In this document: one piece after another, positions 33,860 through 43,540 of the stretch
Layout of the letters: every line of letters starts with the position of its first letter
How positions within the stretch are numbered: position 1 is the stretch's first letter
DNA from: Burkholderia humptydooensis
GTDB taxonomy: Bacteria; Pseudomonadota; Gammaproteobacteria; Burkholderiales; Burkholderiaceae
NCBI RefSeq assembly: GCF_001513745.1
Contig: NZ_CP013382.1
Coordinates: 1,612,001 to 1,676,000 of the forward strand
Reading direction: 5' to 3'
DNA: 64,000 bases
Notes under the pieces: model-generated
Databases searched by the model: none
What the model was told of the DNA's origin: nothing
The model's input: only the letters and a program-made list of their open reading frames with translations
Made by a program: the position numbers and the translations under genes

Positions 33860-35346
33860 CGCACGTGCTCGTTGCGCAGCACCTCTTCGACGGGCACCGG
33901 CCGGAACGGATGCTTGCGCTGCACGACCACCGTCCAGAACAGCGCATAGAGCGCAGTGAGCCCGAGCATCGTGCCGAACGGCACGTAGATGTCGCGGCTG
34001 TTCATCCCCGGCGGCGCGATGTACCAGATCGCGAGCACGATGCCGACGCTCGACACGATCTGCGGCAGCGGAAACCAGGGCGACCGGTACGGCCGCGGCA
34101 GGTCCGGGCGGCGAATCCTGAGCATCACGACGGACAGCGTGACAAGCAGGTACGCGGTGCCCCACGCGCAGGTCGCGGCGAGCACGAGGTGCATGATGCT
34201 GTCGAGATCGCCGTGGATGATCCACGCGTGCGCGATCGGCACGACGGCCGCCGCGACGATGCCGACGACCGGCGTGCGAAAGCGCGGATGCAAATACGCG
34301 AAGCATTTAGGCAGCGCGCCGTCGACGGCCATGCCATACAGGATCCGCGGCAGTCCGGCCATCAGCGTGTTGATCGTCGCCGCGCCGGCGAACAGGAACG
34401 CGACGCCGAACCACACGCGCCCGAACGGGCCGAGCACCTGCAGCGCGAACGCGGGAATCGCGCCGGGCGTATCGAGCAGATGCGTGAGGCCGTCGGCCGT
34501 CACCGCGACGTTCGGCACCTGGCGCTTGATCGCCGCGCCGTAGAGAAACATGCAGACCGCAACGCCCGCGAGCCCGAGCGCCATCGCGCGCGGAATCGTC
34601 TTGCCAGGCGCCTTCATTTCCGGCGCGAGCGGCGTGACGAACTCGCAGCCGACGAACATGAACATCGCCATCCCGACGAGCGACAGCACGGCGGGCGCCG
34701 ACGCGCCGGCCTCCGAGCGTCCGAACCAGCCGTCGAGCTGCACGGCGGGCGCGGCCGCGAGCCCGAGCACGCCGAACGTCATCAGCGACAGCCACATGCC
34801 GATCGTCAGCACGATCTCGAGCTTGCTGAACACCTTGATGCCGATGATGTTGGTGAACGCGAAGGTCGCGACGAGGCCGACGCCGACGAGCCACGCGCTG
34901 TTGTGCCGCTCGAACGCCGCGTTCAGCGATTCGAAGTTGACGAGCGCCATGATGCCGCTCAGGATCGTCTCCGCCGTGCCGGCGAACACGTGGACGAGGA
35001 AGTACGCGGAGATCGTGCCCGTGATCGCCCAGAAGCGGCCGAGCCCGCACGACAGGTAGTCGTAGACCGAGCCGGCCGTCGGCAGCATCGCCGCCGCCTC
35101 GGAAAACGTCGTCGCCTGCGCCTGCATCATCACGAACGCGATGACCATGGCGACCGCGAACGCCCAGCCGCCCATCCCGAAGCCGGACGTCGCGGTCAGG
35201 ATCACCGGGCTCGCCATGATGAGGCCGACCGCGCTCGCGAGCGCGGTCGGAAAGCCCACCGCGCCCGCCGCCAGCGCGGGCCGGCCGTTCGCGTCGCCGG
35301 GCGGCGTTCCCGCCTGCGCATTCGAATACTCCGACCAATCCGACAT
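33856..35346 (-). CDS. APC-family amine/amino-acid permease
   Basis: A 496-residue permease with about 12 membrane segments. The first segment carries the APC substrate-binding glycine region (ALASAVGLIMASPVILTATSGFGMGG), and SVYDYLSCGLGRFWA and VGCEFVTPLAPEMKAPGKTIPRAM are well conserved. It is closest in pattern to ethanolamine/amino-acid permeases. The start follows GGAGACGAGG. With the aminotransferase and aldehyde dehydrogenase behind it, the likely role is uptake of a primary amine or omega-amino acid. Confidence 0.9.
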   Translation of the reverse strand: MSDWSEYSNAQAGTPPGDANGRPALAAGAVGFPTALASAVGLIMASPVILTATSGFGMGGWAFAVAMVIAFVMMQAQATTFSEAAAMLPTAGSVYDYLSCGLGRFWAITGTISAYFLVHVFAGTAETILSGIMALVNFESLNAAFERHNSAWLVGVGLVATFAFTNIIGIKVFSKLEIVLTIGMWLSLMTFGVLGLAAAPAVQLDGWFGRSEAGASAPAVLSLVGMAMFMFVGCEFVTPLAPEMKAPGKTIPRAMALGLAGVAVCMFLYGAAIKRQVPNVAVTADGLTHLLDTPGAIPAFALQVLGPFGRVWFGVAFLFAGAATINTLMAGLPRILYGMAVDGALPKCFAYLHPRFRTPVVGIVAAAVVPIAHAWIIHGDLDSIMHLVLAATCAWGTAYLLVTLSVVMLRIRRPDLPRPYRSPWFPLPQIVSSVGIVLAIWYIAPPGMNSRDIYVPFGTMLGLTALYALFWTVVVQRKHPFRPVPVEEVLRNEHVR

Positions 35347-35511
35347 CCTCGTCTCCTTTGCGATGCGTCAATGTCGAGAAAATACGGAGGCCAAAATTCC
35401 CGCATGTAGCGCAAATCGGCAAAACGGCCGGGGCCGCGCGCATGCCGCGCCGGCCGTCAGCCGTTCCGCAAAAGTTCGTCAGGCATTCGTCAGCGGATCT
35501 TCAGCCGCGCG

Positions 35512-36861
35512 TCATCGGCCGCCCGGAAACGGCGTCGCGTCAAAGCCGGCCTCGAGGCCCGCAACGATCCGGTCGATCTGCTCGCGACGGATCACGAGCG
35601 GCGGCGACAGGATGATCTTCGTGCCGACCGGCCGCACCAGCACGCCGTTTTCTCGCGCGACTTCGGCGACCGCGTTCGCGTAGCCCGACATCGGATCGAT
35701 CGGCGTGCGCGTCGCCTTGTCGGCGACGAGGTCGAGCGCGACCATCAGCCCCTTGCCGCGCACTTCGCCAACCGCGTCGAAGCGCTCGACGAACGGCCGC
35801 AGCGCGTCGATCAGATGCGCGCCCTGCTTCGCCGCGTTCGCGGGCAGGTCTTCGCGCAGCACGATGTCGAGGCTCGCGAGCGCCGCCGCGCACGCGACCG
35901 GGTGCCCCGAGTACGTGTAGCCGTGCATGATCGCGCCGCTGAAGTCCGCGTTCGACGCGAACGCGTCCTCGATCCGCGCGTTCACCGCGGTCGCGCCAAG
36001 CGGCACGTAGCCGGACGAGATGCCTTTCGCGAGGCACATGATATCGGGCTTCACGCCCCAGCCGCGGCTGCCGAACAGGCTCCCGCTGCGCCCGAAGCCC
36101 GTCACGACTTCGTCGGCGATCAACAGCACGCCGTAGCGGTCGCAGACTTCGCGCACGAGCGGCCAGTAGTTCGCTGGCGGCACGATCACGCCGCCCGCGC
36201 CCTGGATCGGCTCGGCGATGAATGCGGCGACCGTGTCCGGGCTCTGGAACAGGATCTCGCGCTCGAGCAGCTCCGCGCAGATGCGGCCAAGCGCTTCGGG
36301 ATCCTGCGTGAACGGATTGCGGTAGAGCCACGGCGTCTCGACATGGAAGCAGCCTGACAGGTTCGGTTCGTAGTTGCGCCTGAACACCGTGTTGCCGTTC
36401 ACCGACGCGCCGCCGAAATGCGTGCCGTGGTAGCCCTGCTTCAGCGAGATGAACTTCGTGCGGTCGGCCTGCCCGCGCACTTTCCAGTACTGGCGCGCGA
36501 TCTTGAGCGCGGTCTCGACCGAATCCGAGCCGCCCGAGCTGTACAGCACGCGGCGCATGCCTTCGGGCTCCATCATGTCGATCAGCTTCTTCGACAGCTC
36601 CTCGGCGCGCGGATGCGTGACGCCGTCGAACAACTGGAAGTATTCGAGCTCGTCGAGCTGGCGCACGATCGCTTCCTTGACCTCGGCGCGGTTGTGGCCG
36701 ACGTTGACGTTCCACAAGCCCGCGACGCCGTCGACGAGCTGACGCCCGCGCTCGTCGTACACGTGGCAGCCGTCGCCGCGCACGATGCGGATCGGCGCGC
36801 GGCGCTTCATGTCGTTCGGGTGCAGCATCGGGTGCCAGAAACGGGAATCGTTGTAGCTCAT
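35512..36861 (-). CDS. class III (omega-amino acid) aminotransferase
   Basis: A 449-residue PLP enzyme of the beta-alanine:pyruvate/omega-amine aminotransferase class. The cofactor-binding Asp is in LLIADEVVTGFGRSG, the Schiff-base Lys in MCLAKGISSGYVPLGA, and the substrate-region YSSGGSDSVETALKIARQYW and HGTHFGGASVNGN are intact. It would convert a terminal amine to an aldehyde, which the neighbouring dehydrogenase (37 nt upstream in transcription order) would oxidise. The amine itself is not identified. Confidence 0.92.
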   Translation of the reverse strand: MSYNDSRFWHPMLHPNDMKRRAPIRIVRGDGCHVYDERGRQLVDGVAGLWNVNVGHNRAEVKEAIVRQLDELEYFQLFDGVTHPRAEELSKKLIDMMEPEGMRRVLYSSGGSDSVETALKIARQYWKVRGQADRTKFISLKQGYHGTHFGGASVNGNTVFRRNYEPNLSGCFHVETPWLYRNPFTQDPEALGRICAELLEREILFQSPDTVAAFIAEPIQGAGGVIVPPANYWPLVREVCDRYGVLLIADEVVTGFGRSGSLFGSRGWGVKPDIMCLAKGISSGYVPLGATAVNARIEDAFASNADFSGAIMHGYTYSGHPVACAAALASLDIVLREDLPANAAKQGAHLIDALRPFVERFDAVGEVRGKGLMVALDLVADKATRTPIDPMSGYANAVAEVARENGVLVRPVGTKIILSPPLVIRREQIDRIVAGLEAGFDATPFPGGR

Positions 36862-36898
36862 TGCATTGCTCCGGGGAAAAATCGAACGGTCCGCGCGT

Positions 36899-38401
36899 TC
36901 AGTGCGCGATGCAGACGGATTTGGTTTCGGTGAAGCCTTCGATCGCGTATTGGCCGAACTCGCGGCCGATGCCCGATTGCTTGTAGCCGCCGAACGGCAT
37001 CGACGGATCGAGCGGAATGTGGCAATTGACCCAAACGGTGCCCGCCTCGATCCGCGGCACGAGATCCAACACCGCCTTCAGGTCGTTGCTCCACAGGCTC
37101 GCGGCGAGCCCATACGGCGACGCGTTCGCGAGCCGCACCGCGTCGGCCGGATCGTCGAACGGCAGCACGACGACGACCGGCCCGAACACTTCGTCGCGCA
37201 CGATCGCGCTGTCGTGCGCCGCATCGGCGATCACGGCCGGGCGCACGAAGTAGCCGGGCAGATCGTCGGCGCGCGTGCCGCCCGCGAGGAACGTGAGGCC
37301 GTCGCGGCGCGCTTCTTCGATGTGCTGCACGACCTTGTCGCGATGGTGCGCGGACACGAGCGGGTTGATCTGCGCGGCCGGGTCGAGCCCCGGGCCGAGC
37401 CGCATGGCCGAGGCGACGCCGGCGAGCCCGTCCGCGAGCCGGCGAAACTTGCTGCGGTGCACGTAGATGCGCGACGCGGCCGCGCACACTTGCCCCTGAT
37501 TGAAGAACGCCCCCGCCGCGACGCCGCCGAGCGCCGCGTCGACGTCGACGTCCTCGAGCATTACGATCGGATTCTTGCCGCCGAGCTCGAGCGAGAAGCG
37601 CGTCATGTTCTGCACGGCGGCCGCGCCGACGAGCTTGCCCGTGGCGGTCGAGCCGGTGAACGATATCTTGCGCACCGACGGATGGCTCGCGAGCGCGGCG
37701 CCGCACTCGCGCCCGCCCGTCACGACGTTGAACACCCCCGCCGGCACGCCCGCTTCGAGCGCGAGCTCGGCGAGCCTGAACGCGGTGAGCGGCGTCTCGG
37801 GCGACGGCTTGAGCACGACCGTGCAGCCCGCCGCGAGCGCCGGCACGAGCTTCCAGACGGCGATCATCAGCGGAAAATTCCACGGCACGATCGCGGCGAC
37901 GACGCCGACCGGCTCCTTGCGCGTGTAAGCGGTGTAGCGCGCGCCGGGCGGAAACGGAATCGACACGTCGAGCGTCTGCCCGGTGATCTTCGTCGCCCAG
38001 CCCGCCATGTAGCGGACGTATTCGATCGTCGCGCCGACCTCGACGCCGCGCGACACGAGAATCGACTTGCCCTGATTCAGCGTTTCGAGCTGCGCGAGCG
38101 CTTCGGCATGCGCTTCGAGCAGGTCGGCGAGCTTCAGCAGGATGCGCTCGCGATCGGCCGGCCGCAGCCCGCTCCATGCGCGCGAGTCGAATGCGCGCTT
38201 CGCGCTAGCGACGGCGGCCTCGACGTCGTGCGCATCGGCGTCGGGCACGCGCGAAAGACGCTCGCCGGTGGCGGGATCGAATACGTCGAGCCGGCGCGGC
38301 GAATGCGCGGCGCGCATCGCGCCGTCGATGAAGATGCCGAATTCGCGTTCGGTGAACGTGCGCACCGTGTCGGCCACGGCGACGAGGTCGGTCTGTGTCA
38401 T
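36899..38401 (-). CDS. NAD(P)+-dependent aldehyde dehydrogenase of the amine pathway
   Basis: A 500-residue aldehyde dehydrogenase. The catalytic Glu is in FSLELGGKNPIVMLED and the Cys in FFNQGQVCAAASRIYVH; the NAD motif FTGSTATGK is present. This pattern matches gamma-aminobutyraldehyde, phenylacetaldehyde or betaine aldehyde dehydrogenases. It is the first gene of the catabolic unit and lies 165 bp downstream of the LuxR-type regulator gene on the same strand. Confidence 0.92.
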   Translation of the reverse strand: MTQTDLVAVADTVRTFTEREFGIFIDGAMRAAHSPRRLDVFDPATGERLSRVPDADAHDVEAAVASAKRAFDSRAWSGLRPADRERILLKLADLLEAHAEALAQLETLNQGKSILVSRGVEVGATIEYVRYMAGWATKITGQTLDVSIPFPPGARYTAYTRKEPVGVVAAIVPWNFPLMIAVWKLVPALAAGCTVVLKPSPETPLTAFRLAELALEAGVPAGVFNVVTGGRECGAALASHPSVRKISFTGSTATGKLVGAAAVQNMTRFSLELGGKNPIVMLEDVDVDAALGGVAAGAFFNQGQVCAAASRIYVHRSKFRRLADGLAGVASAMRLGPGLDPAAQINPLVSAHHRDKVVQHIEEARRDGLTFLAGGTRADDLPGYFVRPAVIADAAHDSAIVRDEVFGPVVVVLPFDDPADAVRLANASPYGLAASLWSNDLKAVLDLVPRIEAGTVWVNCHIPLDPSMPFGGYKQSGIGREFGQYAIEGFTETKSVCIAH

Positions 38402-38566
38402 GTGCGTCTCGTGTTGGGATGTGATCGTTCATGTGATCGCTCGGCCCGCGCCGGACGATGGCGGCGCGGATCGGTCGCACCACTGTAGCGACGCGGTTTC
38501 GCGGCGGGTTAGCGCAAATTGGCAGCTTGGCGGGCGGGACCGGCGCGCGGCGGCGTCGCCCGCCCG

Positions 38567-39289
38567 TCACAGGAACAGCGCGCCGACGAGTTCGGTCCGG
38601 TTCGACACGCCGAGCTTGCGAAACATCCGCAGCAGATGCGTCTTGACGGTCGGCTGGCCAAGCGCGAGATCGCGCGCGATCGCCTTGTTCGACCGCCCGT
38701 CGCGCACGAGCCGCGCGATCTGCTCCTCGCGATGCGTGAGCCGCGCGCCGCACGCGATCCGGCGAATTCCGCGCACCGCGCGCAGCGGCGGCAGCAGCGC
38801 GACCTCGACGACCGGCTGGACCGCATGCAGCGCCGCGATCTCGGCCGCCGAGTAGCGGCCGTCGCCCGCCAGACGCAGCAGCGAGAACGCGGCGACCGCC
38901 GCGCCGCAGTCGCGCAGCAGCACCTCGACGACATCGGCGACGCCGTGCCGCCGCAGGAAGCCCGTCCAGTACGACGACGCGTCGCGCCGCTCGTCCGGCA
39001 ACTGCGACGCGAGCGTGACGACCGCGCCCGGCTGCGACGCGCAGCGCGACGGGTGCAGCGGATCGAGCGGCCGGTAACGGCTCACATACGCGCGATGCAT
39101 CGCGGCCGTCATCCCGAACAGCTCGAAATCGACCGGCTCGCCGCTTGCGTCGATCCGGTAGAACACCGTGGCCGTCGGCCGCGCGAGCGCCTGCAGCGAC
39201 GCCACGCAGGTTCGCAGCGCGTGCGCATACGACGCGGGATCGGCGTCGGCATCGGGTCTGGCTGGGTCGTGCGTCATGGCGGCGGGCAT
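38567..39289 (-). CDS. LuxR-type regulator with unknown sensor domain
   Basis: A protein of about 240 residues with a C-terminal LuxR HTH (LTHREEQIARLVRDGRSNKAIARDLALGQPTVKTHLLRMFRKLGVSNRTELV). The N-terminal 170 residues do not look like an acyl-homoserine-lactone or receiver domain, but keep patches such as YRPLDPLHPSRCASQPGAVVTLASQ that recur in LuxR regulators beside amine-catabolic genes. The start is uncertain (ATG at 39289 or 39277). It probably regulates the dehydrogenase-aminotransferase-permease unit. Confidence 0.82.
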   Translation of the reverse strand: MPAAMTHDPARPDADADPASYAHALRTCVASLQALARPTATVFYRIDASGEPVDFELFGMTAAMHRAYVSRYRPLDPLHPSRCASQPGAVVTLASQLPDERRDASSYWTGFLRRHGVADVVEVLLRDCGAAVAAFSLLRLAGDGRYSAAEIAALHAVQPVVEVALLPPLRAVRGIRRIACGARLTHREEQIARLVRDGRSNKAIARDLALGQPTVKTHLLRMFRKLGVSNRTELVGALFL

Positions 39290-39499
39290 CTCGATCGCGA
39301 TCGGGCGGCCCCGGCAGCGTAGCCGCGCCGCCGACGCCGCGATGAGCCCGAATCGGCAAATCGTGCAGGCGCCCATTCAGCCGAACGGCCGATACCGCGA
39401 CGAACGCGCGGCCCGTACACTCGTTCCGCATCCCCATGCCGGACGCCGATGGACGGCTTCGGCGCGGCAGCCGGCGCGCCGGCTTCCATGCCGGCCCCG

Positions 39500-40333
39500 C
39501 TATCCGGTCGCCGCCGCGGTCTCCGGCAGCGTCGCGCCGCCGTCGACGACGATCGTCTGCCCGGTGATATAGCCCGCCGCGTCGGACGCGAGGAACAGCA
39601 TCGCGGCCGCGATGTCCTCCGGCTCGCCGAGGCGGCCGAGCGGCACGCCGCGCGCGATCCGCTCGCCGTGCGCCGCATCGCCGAGATTGCCGGCGGCCGG
39701 CGTGCGGATCATCCCCGGCTCGACGCCGTTGACGGTCACGTTCCGCTGCGCGAGTTCGAGCGCCGCCGCGCGAATGAAGCCGTTCACGCCGGCCTTCGAC
39801 GCCGCGTAGTGCGCAAGCCCCGGGTACGCGACGCGCGGCCCCGTCACCGACGACGTCGCGAGCACACGCCCCTGCCCCGCGCGCTCGAACGCCGGCAACG
39901 CCGCCTGCGTGAGCCAGAACAACGCGGACAGATTGACGGCGAGCGTGCGCTCGAGCACGTCGGGCGCGATCGCGTCGAACGGCGTCAGCGGGAAGTACGC
40001 CGCGTTGTGAACGACGATGTCGAGCCGCCCGGTATCCGCCTCGACCTGCGCCACGAGCGCGAACAGTTCGTCGCGCCGCGCGGCGTCGACCCGGTGCGCA
40101 CGCACCGTTTGCCCGCCGGCGGTGCCGCGTGCGGCCAGTCGCGCGGCGAACGCGGCGGCCGCGTCGCCCTGCAAGTCTGCGATCGCGACGCTCGCGCCGG
40201 CAGCGGCGAACGCATCGGCGATCGCCGCGCCGATGCCTTGCGCGCCGCCCGTCACGAGCGCCGTGCGGCCGCGAAAATCGGCGACGAGCCGGCCGCTCGG
40301 CGGCGCCGCGCGCGTCGAACCGGCGCCGTTCAT
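39500..40333 (-). CDS. moaE: SDR-family dehydrogenase, MoaE-like
   Basis: A 277-residue classical short-chain dehydrogenase: TGGAQGIG, HNAA instead of NNAG, Ser in ATSSVTG, and intact HYAASKAGV. Its start overlaps the stop of the MoaF-like gene (40330-40333, ATGA), the same pairing as the moaEF genes of the Klebsiella monoamine regulon as I recall it. Reaction unknown. The symbol is by context and should be read as MoaE-like, not the molybdopterin synthase subunit of the same name. Confidence 0.82.
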   Translation of the reverse strand: MNGAGSTRAAPPSGRLVADFRGRTALVTGGAQGIGAAIADAFAAAGASVAIADLQGDAAAAFAARLAARGTAGGQTVRAHRVDAARRDELFALVAQVEADTGRLDIVVHNAAYFPLTPFDAIAPDVLERTLAVNLSALFWLTQAALPAFERAGQGRVLATSSVTGPRVAYPGLAHYAASKAGVNGFIRAAALELAQRNVTVNGVEPGMIRTPAAGNLGDAAHGERIARGVPLGRLGEPEDIAAAMLFLASDAAGYITGQTIVVDGGATLPETAAATG

Positions 40334-41184
40334 CGCGCGAGCGGATGCACGGTTTCGTTCAGCACCTGGGCATGAGCGCCGATCGGGAAATTCGACAGCG
40401 CGCCGAAATCTCCCTCGCGGTAGCCGAAGATCTTGCCGTCCGTCCTGCACCGGTCGAGATCGATCAGCACGACGCCGAGCGTCGGCACGATCTTCTCGCG
40501 CCAGACGAACAGGTACAGCGCGTCGGCGAGCTTGAAGCAATGGCAGCGGTCGACGTCCGCGAGCCCGCGCTCGACGCCGGCGAGGCAATGCCACGCGTAG
40601 AACTCGTCGTTCAGGTAGATGTGCTCGTAGCACTCGGTCGCGCTGTAGCGGTACATCGTCCGCTTGCCGACCAGCTCGCGCGTCGGCGCGTGCAGCGGGC
40701 CGGGCGCGGCCGCGCCCACGATCGCGCCGTGACGGAACGTCGCGTCGACGCCCGTCAACGGCAAGCCGCGGGCGACGCGCGAAAACGAATCGACGCGCAC
40801 GTCGTCTTCGGCCGGCAGCACGCCTTCGACCGACGTCCAGACGCCCCGCGGCAAATCGAGCACGAGGCTGACCGATGTCGCGCGCCGGGTCGGATCGACG
40901 TAGTCGACGAAATAGATGCCGTCGCGCAGTTGCGTCGCGCGGTACGCGGCCTCGCCGCTCGCGCCCCCCGCATCGCGCGCACGCCCCGCATCGCGCGCCG
41001 CTTGCCGCTCGCGCCAGCGCAGCGTCGATCGATCGGCGAACGTGTATTCGCGCGTCGCGCCGTCTGTCGCGGCGAGCGCGAGCGTGCGTCCCGCGAGATC
41101 GTCGACGGGCGCGAGTATGTGGCTGCCGGGCGCGAAACCTTCGGCCAGCGCGCCGACTTGAATGAAAACCGGATCTGCTCCCAT
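40330..41184 (-). CDS. moaF: MoaF-like protein of a monoamine-type regulon
   Basis: A 284-residue beta-rich protein with two lipocalin-like halves. Recognisable are ELVGKRTMYRYSATECYEHIYLNDEFYAWHCLAGVERGLADVDRCHCFKLADALYLFVWREKIVPTLG and GKIFGYREGDFGALSNFPIGAHA, typical of MoaF. The catalytic role is unknown. The start follows GGAGG. It is coupled by overlap to the SDR gene and follows the aldo/keto reductase gene by 174 bp. Confidence 0.82.
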   Translation of the reverse strand: MGADPVFIQVGALAEGFAPGSHILAPVDDLAGRTLALAATDGATREYTFADRSTLRWRERQAARDAGRARDAGGASGEAAYRATQLRDGIYFVDYVDPTRRATSVSLVLDLPRGVWTSVEGVLPAEDDVRVDSFSRVARGLPLTGVDATFRHGAIVGAAAPGPLHAPTRELVGKRTMYRYSATECYEHIYLNDEFYAWHCLAGVERGLADVDRCHCFKLADALYLFVWREKIVPTLGVVLIDLDRCRTDGKIFGYREGDFGALSNFPIGAHAQVLNETVHPLAR

Positions 41185-41309
41185 GCTTTCCTCCGATTGG
41201 GCGACGGCGCGAACGAGCGCAATCGCGAAACAGGCGTCATGGTGCCCGCGCGCCGGACCGCGCGGTATCGACCGAAAGGTTGAATGGCGTCGGCGAGATC
41301 GGACGCGAA

Positions 41310-41337
41310 CGTCCACGCCGCACGGGCGGCGTGGACG
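41310..41337 (-). terminator. 12-bp perfect hairpin after the aldo/keto reductase gene
   Basis: Arms at 41310-41321 and 41326-41337 (CGTCCACGCCGC / GCGGCGTGGACG) are perfectly complementary around a 4-nt loop. It lies 22 nt past the reductase stop on the minus strand. No T-tract follows, so it may be a Rho-assisted or weak terminator. Confidence 0.5.
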
Positions 41338-41358
41338 CGACGCGGAAAACGCTCCCGC

Positions 41359-42306
41359 TTACGGCGCGCTCGCGTCGTCGAGCTGCCGGATGTCGTCCGC
41401 GTCGAGCTGCAGCCGGATCGCCGCGCCTAGCGCGCTCAACTGCTCGATCGACGTCGCGCTCGCGATCGGCGCGGTGATGCTCGGCCGCGCGATCTGCCAG
41501 GCGAGCGCGACCGACGTCTGCGTCGAAGCGTGCTTCGCCGCGACCACATCGAGCGCCGCGAGAATCCGCAAGCCGCGCGGGTTCAGATATTGCTCGACGC
41601 GCCCGCCGCGCGCACTCTTCTTCAGGTCCGCCTCGGACCGGTACTTGCCCGACAGGAAGCCGCTCGCGAGCGCGTAATAGGTGACGACGCCGAGCTTCAG
41701 CTCGGTCGCCACCGGCTCGAGATCGCGCTCGTATTCCTCGCGGTCGTACAGGTTGTATTCGGGCTGGATCACCTGATACGCGGGCAGGCCGGTGCGCCGG
41801 CTCAGTTCGGCCGCCTCGCGCAGCCGCGCGCCGCTGTAGTTCGACGCGCCGATGATCCGCACCTTGCCCTGCTCGATCAGCGTCTGATACGCGCCGAGCG
41901 TTTCCTCGAGAGACGCGGTGTCGGCGAGATCGCGGTGCGAGAAATAGAGATCGATGTAGTCGGTCTGCAGGCGCCGCAGCGAATCGTCGGCGGCCTTCAG
42001 GATGTTCTCGCGCGACAGGCCGGCCCGCGCTTCGAGCAGCCCGACCTTCGTCGCGATCACGACCTGGTCGCGCTTGCCCGAGCGCTTGAGCCACTTGCCG
42101 ATGATCGTCTCCGATTCGCCCCCCTGGTTGCCGGGCGCCCATGCCGAATAGACGTCGGCCGTGTCGATGAAATTGATGCCGGTATCGGCGAGCGCGTCGA
42201 GCAACGAGAACGACGTGTTCTCGTCGGCGGTCCAGCCGAACACGTTGCCGCCGAACACGAGCGGCGAAACTTGAATCGCCGAGGTGCCAAGTGAGCGTAG
42301 TGCCAT
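41359..42306 (-). CDS. aldo/keto reductase
   Basis: A 315-residue NADPH-dependent aldo/keto reductase. The catalytic tetrad is visible: Asp and Tyr in NFIDTADVYSAW, Lys in VVIATKVGLLE, and His in YIDLYFSHRDLA. The NADPH-binding tail ARPSITAPIASATSIEQL is intact. It belongs to the YghZ/Gpr-like broad carbonyl-reducing group; substrate unknown. The start follows CGGAGAG. It is on the same strand as the LysR gene upstream (165 bp). Confidence 0.92.
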   Translation of the reverse strand: MALRSLGTSAIQVSPLVFGGNVFGWTADENTSFSLLDALADTGINFIDTADVYSAWAPGNQGGESETIIGKWLKRSGKRDQVVIATKVGLLEARAGLSRENILKAADDSLRRLQTDYIDLYFSHRDLADTASLEETLGAYQTLIEQGKVRIIGASNYSGARLREAAELSRRTGLPAYQVIQPEYNLYDREEYERDLEPVATELKLGVVTYYALASGFLSGKYRSEADLKKSARGGRVEQYLNPRGLRILAALDVVAAKHASTQTSVALAWQIARPSITAPIASATSIEQLSALGAAIRLQLDADDIRQLDDASAP

Positions 42307-42471
42307 CTTTTCTCTCCGTTCGATGATGAGCGTCCGGCCGGCGCGCGTGGCGCGTGGCGCGTGGATTCAATCGTCGATGCTAACGCGCGGCCGGCGCGGC
42401 TCAAACCGATTAAACCTGATTTCGAAAGACCCTGCGCCGACCAGGGGCCGGCAAGCTGACGGCGGCCGCCG

Positions 42472-43404
42472 TCACGCGGCGTCGCCCGCCCACGGCGGCG
42501 CCGGCGTGAAGCGCCCGACGAGCGCGTCCACCGTCACGCGCACCTTCGGCGCGAGCGCGCGCGAATGCGGCCACAGCACGTTGATCGGCATGTCGTCGAT
42601 CGCGCGCTCCGCCAGCACGGTTTCGAGCCGCCCGGCGCGCAACGCGTCGGCCGCGAGCCACGTCGACAGATACGCGATGCCCAGGCCCGCGACGGCCGCG
42701 TCGAGCAGCGCGTCGCCGTGGCCGATGGTGTGCGCGGCCCGCACCGCCGCCGCCAGCGGGCTGCCGTTGTCGTCGGCGAGCAGCCACGGCGCGACGCGGC
42801 CGCCGCGCGCGAACACGATGCAGTCGTGCTCGCGCAGTTGCTCGGGCGTTCGCGGCCGGCCGCGCCGCGCGAAATACGCGGGCGACGCGCACGGCACCGA
42901 ACGCTGCCGGCCCAGGCCGCGGCACGCGAGGCTCGCGCTGTCGCCCGGGTCGCCGATCCGCACCGCGAGATCGATCCCTTCGTCGACGAGATCGACCGGC
43001 CGATCGGTGAACGACAGATCGAGCCGCAGCAACGGATGCCGTTCGGCGACGTCGAGCAGCACGGGCAGCACCCAACGCCGCCCGAACGACACGGGCAGGC
43101 TCACGCGCAGCGGGCCGCTCGCCTGCTGGCGGCGGTGCGCGAGCGCGGATTGCGCGTGCGCGAGTTCGTCGAGGATCTTCGCGCAGCTCGCGTAATAGAG
43201 ACTGCCTTCCGCCGTCAGGCCGAGCGAGCGCGTCGTCCTGTCGAACAGGCGCACGCCGAGCTGCGCCTCGAGCTTCGCGACGCTCTTGCCCACCGCCGAT
43301 TTCGACACGCCCATCCGCGCAGCCGCGGCGGTGAAGCTGCCCGCACTCACCGCATGAACGAAGGCCAGCATGCCTTGCAAATGATTCAGCCGCGTGATGT
43401 TCAT
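42472..43404 (-). CDS. LysR-family regulator
   Basis: A 310-residue LysR protein. The HTH is [31 protein letters not shown], followed by a standard two-lobe effector domain ([30 protein letters not shown]). The ATG at 43404 was chosen as it gives the family start [12 protein letters not shown]; the open frame continues to 43584. It is divergent from the alcohol-dehydrogenase-like gene at 43541, which is its likely target. Confidence 0.9.
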   Translation of the reverse strand: MNITRLNHLQGMLAFVHAVSAGSFTAAAARMGVSKSAVGKSVAKLEAQLGVRLFDRTTRSLGLTAEGSLYYASCAKILDELAHAQSALAHRRQQASGPLRVSLPVSFGRRWVLPVLLDVAERHPLLRLDLSFTDRPVDLVDEGIDLAVRIGDPGDSASLACRGLGRQRSVPCASPAYFARRGRPRTPEQLREHDCIVFARGGRVAPWLLADDNGSPLAAAVRAAHTIGHGDALLDAAVAGLGIAYLSTWLAADALRAGRLETVLAERAIDDMPINVLWPHSRALAPKVRVTVDALVGRFTPAPPWAGDAA

Positions 43405-43540
43405 CCGGTATCCGATTGGAGACTTTGGAGATCCAGTGTTGCGAAAACATAGCGCAACTGGAGCGCAGATGTCCTCAATAGAATGCGTCATCGCGACTCG
43501 CTCCGCGGCGAGCCCATTCAATCGATCCAGCGAGGGGAAC

